29,272 nt of DNA from Fimenecus sp045632525 (GTDB taxonomy: Bacteria; Bacillota; Clostridia; Oscillospirales; Acutalibacteraceae), in NCBI GenBank assembly GCA_045632525.1, contig JAZQWV010000024.1:1-29272 (forward strand). Direction: 5' to 3'. Of the stretch, positions 15,814-22,372 are shown piece after piece. Position 1 is the stretch's first letter. Each line of letters begins with the position of its first letter. The position numbers and the translations under genes are program-made. Below the pieces are notes generated by a model. That model was given only the letters and a program-made list of their open reading frames with translations, did not search any database and was not told where the DNA came from.

Positions 15814-17568
15814 TTACTCAGCATTTTTGTCATCTTTTTTTATATTTGCCTGACGCTTGATTTTGTGAGTTGTTGTTTTTACAAACTCTTCTTCACGAAC
15901 ATCGAATTGCATAACTTTTTTATAACCAGGAAGTTTCTTATTAACTTCTTTAATTGCTTCTGCAATTGTGTTTCTGATTTCTTCTTGTGTCAATTCCTGA
16001 CGCTTAAGATTTTCTTTGATTTTTTCATAGTTAGGGTAAATCTGTGCTGAAACTGTTGTTTCGTCGTTACCACTTTCTTCACCATAAACCATACTTTCTT
16101 CAATGAATGGATTGTTGTTAAGATAGAGTTCAACTTCTTCAGGGAAGATGTTTTTACCATTCTTTGTAACAATAACATTTTTGCATCTGCCTGTAATTTT
16201 ATAGCAGTTATGCTCGTCAACAATGCCCAAGTCACCTGTTCTAAACCATCCGTCAGGGGTGATAACTTCTGCAGTTGCTTCAGGATTTTTATAGTAGCCC
16301 TTCATTGTCATTGGACCACGCACCCAAATTTCACCAACACCCAAATCATCAGGATTATGGATTTTTGCTTCTATATTTGGAAGTGGTGTTCCAACTGAGT
16401 CTGTAAGCATCAATCTATCATTATTAACCATAACAATTGGGGCTGTTTCTGTAAGACCATAGCCGATATAAAGGTCGATGCCCATTGTCATAAAGTCTTC
16501 GGCAACTCTTGGGTCAAGAGCAGATGCGCCTGTAACAATCAAACGAAGTTTGCCACCAAAAGTTTCAATAACTTCGTTGAAAAGTTTTCTACCAATATAT
16601 TTTGAGCCAAATGCACGGCCAACCATAGACGCGCTTTTACCAAACTTAAAAATTGCACTGCCTGCAGTTTTTGCAGAGATTTTTTTAACAATTCTTGCGT
16701 GGAATTTTTCAAGCATCAATGGTACTGTAACAAAAATTGTTGGTTGAATTTCTTTCATATCCTGCATAATATAACGAAGACCTCGGCTGAATGAAATACA
16801 ACCACCTGAATAAATGAATGCAAAAAATCCAACGGTACACTCATAAGTATGATGAACTGGAAGCACTGATAAACAATTATCAGTTGGATTAACCTTAACC
16901 ACACTTAAAACGCTTACTACATCAAAGCAGATATTATATTGACTAAGACAAACGCCTTTTGAAACCCCCGTTGTACCCGATGTGAAAAGGATTGCCGCAA
17001 TTGCATCTTTATCGAGCTTAATGTCGTTGAGAAGTCTTGTACCACTATGATACATATCTCTACCCTCTTGCAACCAATCATTAAACTTCACAACGCCATC
17101 TTCTGTGGTATCATCAAAGCAAACGAAAACAAAATTTTCAGGTAATTCGTCTTTTCTTTCTTTAATTGCATTGATATATTTTTTATCACCAAAAAGCATT
17201 ACAGAATCTGAGTCTTTCAAGATGTCCATAATATTATCTGTGAGCAATTCTTTATCAATTGGCACAATAACATTATCACTACAAGTAACTGCTAAATATG
17301 TTACTTGCCAACGGTATGAGCTTGCACCAATAACTGCAATATGACTTCTTGAATAGCCTCTTTTAATGAGACTGTTACCCATATAATAAATATCATGACG
17401 GAATTTTTTATAAGTAACATTATAAAGCACACCGTCTTTATTTTTAAGTTTATAAGCAGGTCTGTCTGAATACAAACTTTCGCTTCTATCAATCATTTCC
17501 TTAAATGTTTCAACCTGTGGCAAGTCATAATAAGGTCGATTAATTGGGAAAATTCTTTCTACACTCAT
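15814..17568 (-). CDS. AMP-forming acyl-CoA ligase (long-chain type), upstream paralog
   Basis: A 584-residue first gene of the ligase operon. It carries the same ANL landmarks: FTSGTTGVSKG P-loop, YGLTETAPI, GWFRTGDLG, the hinge KITGRCKNVIVTKNGKNIFP, and a basic C-terminus with TTTHKIKRQ. Compared with its neighbour, the loop before the hinge and the N-terminal 30 residues differ most, while hinge and C-terminal domain are nearly the same. That suggests duplication followed by acyl-pocket divergence, possibly with gene conversion at the 3' end. GAGGTAT precedes the ATG and a good promoter lies at 17609-17637. No signal peptide; cytosolic or peripheral at the membrane. Confidence 0.9.
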   Translation of the reverse strand: MSVERIFPINRPYYDLPQVETFKEMIDRSESLYSDRPAYKLKNKDGVLYNVTYKKFRHDIYYMGNSLIKRGYSRSHIAVIGASSYRWQVTYLAVTCSDNVIVPIDKELLTDNIMDILKDSDSVMLFGDKKYINAIKERKDELPENFVFVCFDDTTEDGVVKFNDWLQEGRDMYHSGTRLLNDIKLDKDAIAAILFTSGTTGVSKGVCLSQYNICFDVVSVLSVVKVNPTDNCLSVLPVHHTYECTVGFFAFIYSGGCISFSRGLRYIMQDMKEIQPTIFVTVPLMLEKFHARIVKKISAKTAGSAIFKFGKSASMVGRAFGSKYIGRKLFNEVIETFGGKLRLIVTGASALDPRVAEDFMTMGIDLYIGYGLTETAPIVMVNNDRLMLTDSVGTPLPNIEAKIHNPDDLGVGEIWVRGPMTMKGYYKNPEATAEVITPDGWFRTGDLGIVDEHNCYKITGRCKNVIVTKNGKNIFPEEVELYLNNNPFIEESMVYGEESGNDETTVSAQIYPNYEKIKENLKRQELTQEEIRNTIAEAIKEVNKKLPGYKKVMQFDVREEEFVKTTTHKIKRQANIKKDDKNAE

Positions 17569-17608
17569 TTATAAATACCTCATATCTTCAAGATGCGATA
17601 GAAATTTA

Positions 17609-17637
17609 ATTTTATCATATTTTTATAGTTTTTTCAA
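17609..17637 (-). promoter_or_regulatory. predicted promoter of the acyl-ligase operon, overlapping the rnmV 3' end
   Basis: Minus strand: TTGAAA (17637-17632), a 17-bp spacer, TAAAAT (17614-17609) with an extended -10 TG. The -35 lies inside the last codons of rnmV and no terminator separates the two units. Confidence 0.6.
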
Positions 17638-18216
17638 ACTATTTATTGCATTTTTATATTCATCATAGGTCATATATGAATTTATAATTTTAAGCAACGC
17701 TGATGATGAAATTCTTTCAGGCAAGCCTAAACTTTTCGCAAGTGATTTTCTTATTTCACTGCTATTGTCACGACCGCTGATTCCGTCTTCAAAAAAGTCA
17801 GTTCGAGTTATTTCTCTGCCTTCTTTTTTATCGTTTTCGCTACAAAAAACACCTGCTTTTTGTAAAGCGGACATTATGAGCTCTGTGCTTATTCCCTCAA
17901 CGCCCAATTTACCTTCTTTGCTCATTTCGGTTTTGCGCTTTTCTTTGCCATACACATCAGGAATATACACATTTTTTATGTTTTCGCTTTTAGTTATTCC
18001 ATTTATAAAAGAACGGATTTTAAATCCAGCCGAGTCAGAATCTGTCATAATTATTATTCCACGCTTCTCACTCAAAAAACGGATTAACTGTTGCTTTTCT
18101 TTATCTTTGAAGATGGCAAAACCGTCAGTCTCAATAATAACTGTATCAAGAATACCTGACAATTTGATTTTATCATATTTGCCTTCAACAATTACTGCTT
18201 CATTAATCTTAATCAT
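17623..18216 (-). CDS. rnmV: ribonuclease M5 (5S rRNA maturation)
   Basis: A 197-residue TOPRIM nuclease that trims 5S rRNA precursor in Firmicutes. TOPRIM motifs: VEGKYDK (10-16) with the catalytic Glu11, and MTDSDSAGFKIRSF with D59/D61. The C-terminal part (RKSLAKSLGLPERIS...MTYDEYKNAI) matches the domain that follows TOPRIM in RNase M5 proteins. The more common VTDPDYPG/DPDxxG form is here TDSDSAG, still acidic at the metal positions. Its ATG lies 3 nt after the holA stop, so it sits at the end of the comEC-holA-rnmV cluster. Confidence 0.9.
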   Translation of the reverse strand: MIKINEAVIVEGKYDKIKLSGILDTVIIETDGFAIFKDKEKQQLIRFLSEKRGIIIMTDSDSAGFKIRSFINGITKSENIKNVYIPDVYGKEKRKTEMSKEGKLGVEGISTELIMSALQKAGVFCSENDKKEGREITRTDFFEDGISGRDNSSEIRKSLAKSLGLPERISSSALLKIINSYMTYDEYKNAINSLKKL

Positions 18217-18219
18217 AGT

Positions 18220-19260
18220 TTACCTTGCAATTATCAATGAAAGTTGAACAATCAATCTTTCAAGAATTAATTCACCACTTTGTGCTGTGCTTTTAAGTGC
18301 ACGGTCTGCCTCACTGAAACAATCAAAACATTCTCTCAATTGTTCTGTTGAGAGTTTTGATGCAGAGCGTGTTGAATTTGTAAGTCTGAATTCTTTATTT
18401 CTATAATCAAAAAACTTTGCAGGATATGTTGCACTTTCGCCACCACTGACTGCGACCTTTACACGATAAACATCAACAAATGACATTAAAATAACACCGA
18501 AAATATCAATAGGCTCTGCTTTTTGAAGCATAAGATTATGCAACAATTCCAAAGCACCTTGCGGATTATGATTAAGCACAAGTTTTGATAAATCAAATAC
18601 TCTTGCCTCTAACGAGCGCACAGCAGTAGCGTCAATATGTTCATTTGTTATCTCATTATCCTGTCCAACGAAATTACAAAGTTTCTCCATTTCATTAAAC
18701 AATGTATTAAGACTGTCGCCAACCAACTCAACAAGATATGATGCTGATTTATCACTAATTACACAACCTTGTTTTTTAACATAGGCAATGATAATCTTTT
18801 TAAGCTCTCGCATATCGGGTTTTGCAAAGTTTATTGTTGTTGCATTTTTATTGAAATTATCAATAACCCATTTCCATTTTGCGTTTTTAGGTGACACCTC
18901 TATGCTATCCATCCAGAAAATTGTGATAGATGTATCAGGAAGATTTGAAAGATAGTCTGTTAACTTATTCTTATCATCTTCGCCCAAAGAATCCAGTTGA
19001 AAATCGCGAGCAACAACTACACAATATTCGCTCATAAAAGGCATTGACTGTGCACCCTCTAACACTTCGTCGAGGGTATTGTCTTTTCCGTCATATTTGC
19101 GAAGAGAGAAAGTTTCGCTACCCTTTGTCACAAACTTTTGACAGATTTTATTTGTATAAAATTGTTTGAGATAATCTTCGCTACCATAAAAAAGATAGCA
19201 ATTTGACATCTTATTCTCTTGAATTTGTTTCTTCAATTCAAGTTCATTTATAAGTGGCAT
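18220..19260 (-). CDS. holA: DNA polymerase III delta subunit (clamp loader)
   Basis: A 346-residue AAA+-fold subunit that opens the beta sliding clamp. Recognised by the N-terminal CYLFYGSEDYLKQFYTNKI block, the LPDTSITIFWMDS segment, KKQGCVISDKSASYLVELVGDSLNTLFNEMEKLC in the lid domain, and the C-terminal collar helices with EADRALKSTAQSGELILERLIVQL. As usual for delta it lacks a functional P-loop. It overlaps the end of comEC by 17 nt and runs straight into rnmV. The comEC-holA order is common in Firmicutes, which supports both calls. Confidence 0.94.
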   Translation of the reverse strand: MPLINELELKKQIQENKMSNCYLFYGSEDYLKQFYTNKICQKFVTKGSETFSLRKYDGKDNTLDEVLEGAQSMPFMSEYCVVVARDFQLDSLGEDDKNKLTDYLSNLPDTSITIFWMDSIEVSPKNAKWKWVIDNFNKNATTINFAKPDMRELKKIIIAYVKKQGCVISDKSASYLVELVGDSLNTLFNEMEKLCNFVGQDNEITNEHIDATAVRSLEARVFDLSKLVLNHNPQGALELLHNLMLQKAEPIDIFGVILMSFVDVYRVKVAVSGGESATYPAKFFDYRNKEFRLTNSTRSASKLSTEQLRECFDCFSEADRALKSTAQSGELILERLIVQLSLIIAR

Positions 19261-21289
19261 AAATTTTCTCCCATTTACAATTAATACTTACTGTTTCACC
19301 ATTTTTCACATCAAGCAAAAGTGAGTTTTCATTTTGCAAAAGAGATGATAAATACAATTTTTCATCTTCGTTCAGCATATTCGTAATAATTATATCATAT
19401 TCAATTGTATTTTCAAAGCAATTTTCGTAAGTAAAATCATTTATTAACAGTAAATTTACATTTTTATAGGCTATTTCAGTACCATATTCATTTTTTATTA
19501 CTTTGTAATCCTTAGAAGGCTCATTTGTTTTGCAACTTTCATCTATTAAAAGTGATTTTTGAAGATTCATAAGAGTTGATAGATTTTTAGAGTCTGAAAC
19601 AATATTATCAATCTTTTTCTCATTATGAGTCATCATTATATCTCTTACTGCTCTTGTCTGCTTTTTGCTGGGACAGCCCAAAATTGTTGTATCACCCTGA
19701 TAATTTGCAAGAACTATTATATTGTTATTTTCATTATTCACATGAATTGATACAGTATTGTAATCATAAGCCACTGTAAATAAGGTTATAAGCACAAACA
19801 ACACCGACAAAAGAGTAGCCACACTTTTGAAAATATTTTTGCTTCGCTTTTTAAAATAACAGGCAATTATGATAACAAATATAGCAAAAATTAAAAAGAA
19901 ATCGAAAATCGGTGATGCGACAGAGATAGTTGAATGCTCCCACATTCCGATATTTCTTGCGACAGCTTGCAAAAATTCACCGATTACACCAACAATAAAA
20001 AACAAAAGTTTTGACAGCCACAATAAATTAAACCAATGGCAAAACACACCAAACACAGTTGAAACCATCAAAACCATTGCCAAATCCACTGCTAAAAGAT
20101 TAGCGATAATTGATGCAATGGGCATCATTTTGAAATGAATTATAAAAACAAGCAAAGTGGAAATAGCAGTTGCAAGGCTTATGGTAACTGATGATATTAC
20201 AAAATTTGTAAGCCCATTTTCTTTAAGTGACTTTAATACTTGAAAATTTAATATCCCATTTCTAATCGGTTCAAAGAAAACGAGAATCCCCGTTGTTGAT
20301 AAAACCGTAAGCCAAAGGGATGCAGAATATGGTGAAAATGGATTTGATAGCACAATAATTGTTACTGCACAACCTATAGAATTCAAACTATCGGCATCCC
20401 GTCTGAATAGCTTGGCAATGAGTACAAATCCCACCATAAGACCTGCGCGAATAACCGACACACTAAGTCCAGTTAATACAGAATAACCCACAAGACACAA
20501 GAGTCCTATTGGGACAACATATTTTCTGATTTTCTCTTTCTTTTGCAAAATTTTGATTATTCCAAGCGACCACAAACTTAAATGCAAACCTGAAACCACC
20601 AAAAGGTGTGAAATGCCCGAATAGTTGAACATTGTTGTGGTTTCATAAGAAAGACCTATTCTATCACCTATCGCCATTGCACTTGCAATTGCACCATTTT
20701 CACATGGCAAATAATTGATTACAACATCTGTAAACCACTCTTTGACCATACCAGAGTAATAATAAATAGTATTTTTAAGATTAGTGTTATTTAGTTTATT
20801 ACCTTCATCTTCAAAACAGTTAAAATATATATTTGATGCAAGAGCACTTTCAAAATAATCTGTATTATCATTATTCTCTTGAAGCACTACTTTACCACTG
20901 ACTATATCACCTTGTTTAAAACCCTTATCATATTCTGAAACATATCTGATTTTATAATCCTCGCCATAAACTTTGATTATGTATGTATTGGCATAGTCTG
21001 AATAAGCAGGCATTTCACAGACAACACCTTTTATGTCTTTATGCATATCCTCATTCAAAATTTTTGCATATTCGCCTTGAGCTATAATAAAACTTGTTGA
21101 GAAAACAACTGCCGATAATAAAATCGTTAATATAATTTTATTCTTTCTTGTTTTCTTGAAAAATAAAAGTAAGCAAAACAAAACTGTTGCCGTCAATGTG
21201 ACAGCAACAGTCTGATAAAATGTTAATTCTGAAATTATTAAAAATGTTGAGAGCATTGAAAAGCCGATTATCGCAAAAGGTCTTTTCAA
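19244..21289 (-). CDS. comEC: ComEC/Rec2-family DNA-uptake channel protein, reduced C-terminal domain
   Basis: Polytopic membrane protein of about 681 residues. The N-terminal part has paired hydrophobic segments and a soluble OB-like domain (ComEC N-terminal, DUF4131-like). The competence domain is clear: GAIASAMAIGDRIGLSYETT followed by MFNYSGISHLLVVSGLHLSL, then many membrane helices. In typical ComEC a metallo-beta-lactamase domain with HxHxDH follows; here the last 170 or so residues (from SIHVNNENNNIIVLANYQGD) contain no such metal motif. Start: GTG at 21298 has AGGGA directly abutting it, too close to function, whereas TTG at 21289 has GGGAGTGAG at a proper distance, so I use TTG. It lies 18 nt after the Asn-rich orphan gene and overlaps holA. 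Confidence 0.86.
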   Translation of the reverse strand: MKRPFAIIGFSMLSTFLIISELTFYQTVAVTLTATVLFCLLLFFKKTRKNKIILTILLSAVVFSTSFIIAQGEYAKILNEDMHKDIKGVVCEMPAYSDYANTYIIKVYGEDYKIRYVSEYDKGFKQGDIVSGKVVLQENNDNTDYFESALASNIYFNCFEDEGNKLNNTNLKNTIYYYSGMVKEWFTDVVINYLPCENGAIASAMAIGDRIGLSYETTTMFNYSGISHLLVVSGLHLSLWSLGIIKILQKKEKIRKYVVPIGLLCLVGYSVLTGLSVSVIRAGLMVGFVLIAKLFRRDADSLNSIGCAVTIIVLSNPFSPYSASLWLTVLSTTGILVFFEPIRNGILNFQVLKSLKENGLTNFVISSVTISLATAISTLLVFIIHFKMMPIASIIANLLAVDLAMVLMVSTVFGVFCHWFNLLWLSKLLFFIVGVIGEFLQAVARNIGMWEHSTISVASPIFDFFLIFAIFVIIIACYFKKRSKNIFKSVATLLSVLFVLITLFTVAYDYNTVSIHVNNENNNIIVLANYQGDTTILGCPSKKQTRAVRDIMMTHNEKKIDNIVSDSKNLSTLMNLQKSLLIDESCKTNEPSKDYKVIKNEYGTEIAYKNVNLLLINDFTYENCFENTIEYDIIITNMLNEDEKLYLSSLLQNENSLLLDVKNGETVSINCKWEKIYATYK

Positions 21290-21307
21290 ATTTCTCACTC
21301 CCTGATT

Positions 21308-22231
21308 TTAGAATCCGCCACCAACAACAATAGTGTAAATGATTTCCGCTTCAGCTTTATCGACCATAACTGATTCAATTTGAAGATGCTTAATGTCGAT
21401 TTCTGCTGTGTATTGCCATGTACCCTTTTCAATGATACCGTTTTCGTTAATTCTAACCTTTACTGTTGGGTTAGCATAATGAATTTTGATATCTGCTTCT
21501 TTATATTTAATATCAAATTGTGGGAACTGTTCAACTGCTGTTGCAACATTACCGAGAACATTGATAGCGTGACCAACTGTACCATCCTGTGGCTCACCAT
21601 AGAGACCATCTGTCTGCTCAACCATTGTCATTTCGATAATTGTATAGTTACCCTCTTTATATGCCTTTGCACTTGCCACATCAGATGCTACGAGATTGTT
21701 GTAACCACCTGTAATTCCACCATAAGTTGTTGCTTGTTTTGCCAAAACAGAGTTGATTACAGGTGTAACTAGTTTAATGAATCCACCAAGAGCACCGCCG
21801 CCATCATTGACAACCATTTTAGGCATTGTCATTGTCTGTGAAGACTGGGCAGTTGCGTGTGATTTTGCAGCTGACTGCTTATAGAACTGAACGATTTGTT
21901 CTTTTGACCAGTTAGCAGGGTCATCAGCGAGATTTTTATCAGGTGTTAAATCAACATCTGTTGATGGGTTTTGAACCTGATTTGAATTAGTGTTTGTAGA
22001 ATTAGAATTATCATTCTGAACAACTTGTTGATTAGAATTATTATTGTTATCTACAACATCACCATTTGCAAGTTGTTTGTCCGCACCTGAACCTTTACCG
22101 ATAATCAAAGCACTGACTGCAATCACTATCGCAAGAAAAACAGGAAGAAGTTTTTCAGTTTTTTCTTTGCGATATTTCTTTTTGAGCGCTTTAATTTCAA
22201 TTTCTGCTGGTGTTAAAACTTTCTTTGCCAT
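21308..22231 (-). CDS. Asn-rich membrane-anchored protein, unrecognised family
   Basis: I do not recognise this 307-residue protein. Residues 1-30 are basic (ALKKKYRKEKTEK), then one hydrophobic segment (about 31-49, LLPVFLAIVIAVSALIIG) acts as an N-in signal anchor. Next comes a low-complexity Asn/Gln/Ser linker of about 50 residues, then an extracellular domain with a WSKEQIVQFYKQSAAKSHA helix, a Gly-rich stretch (GGGALGGFIKLV, TYGGITGGYNNL) and a beta-rich C-terminus ending VVGGGF. No catalytic motif or LPxTG is evident. ATG at 22231 chosen for the AAAAGGGGA site upstream; the longer in-frame start at 22258 lacks one. First gene of the comEC-holA-rnmV unit, with a strong promoter. Confidence 0.75.
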   Translation of the reverse strand: MAKKVLTPAEIEIKALKKKYRKEKTEKLLPVFLAIVIAVSALIIGKGSGADKQLANGDVVDNNNNSNQQVVQNDNSNSTNTNSNQVQNPSTDVDLTPDKNLADDPANWSKEQIVQFYKQSAAKSHATAQSSQTMTMPKMVVNDGGGALGGFIKLVTPVINSVLAKQATTYGGITGGYNNLVASDVASAKAYKEGNYTIIEMTMVEQTDGLYGEPQDGTVGHAINVLGNVATAVEQFPQFDIKYKEADIKIHYANPTVKVRINENGIIEKGTWQYTAEIDIKHLQIESVMVDKAEAEIIYTIVVGGGF

Positions 22232-22264
22232 AAACAAATCCCCTTTTCTCCAAATCATGCTTAA

Positions 22265-22293
22265 ATTCTACGCCAAAAATTGCCATTTGTCAA
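22265..22293 (-). promoter_or_regulatory. predicted promoter of the orphan-comEC-holA-rnmV unit
   Basis: Minus strand: consensus TTGACA (22293-22288), a 17-bp spacer, TAGAAT (22270-22265). Back-to-back with the GH51 promoter. Confidence 0.7.
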
Positions 22294-22313
22294 TTCTGCA
22301 GCCACACTTTTTA

Positions 22314-22342
22314 TTGACACACTTTTTTAAATACATTATAAT
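22314..22342 (+). promoter_or_regulatory. predicted strong promoter of the GH51 lipoprotein gene
   Basis: Perfect TTGACA (22314-22319), a 17-bp spacer and perfect TATAAT (22337-22342); AAGGGGA ribosome site before the ATG at 22373. The best sigma-A match in the window, unusual for a carbohydrate gene expected to be inducible. Confidence 0.75.
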
Positions 22343-22372
22343 TATTTCAAATAAAAATTAAGGGGAATATTT

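Noticed and set aside
14005..17568. Possible assembly duplication of the ligase gene
   Set aside because: The copies differ throughout the N-terminal half and in their ends, so they are true paralogs.
21380..21772. Plus-strand Cys-rich open frame of 130 residues
   Set aside because: Same codon artefact, antisense to the Asn-rich orphan gene, which has its own promoter and ribosome site.
21955..22065. Possible tandem repeat in the Asn/Gln/Ser-rich linker
   Set aside because: Codons are AT-biased and repetitive in composition but no constant repeat unit is visible; treated as a low-complexity linker.
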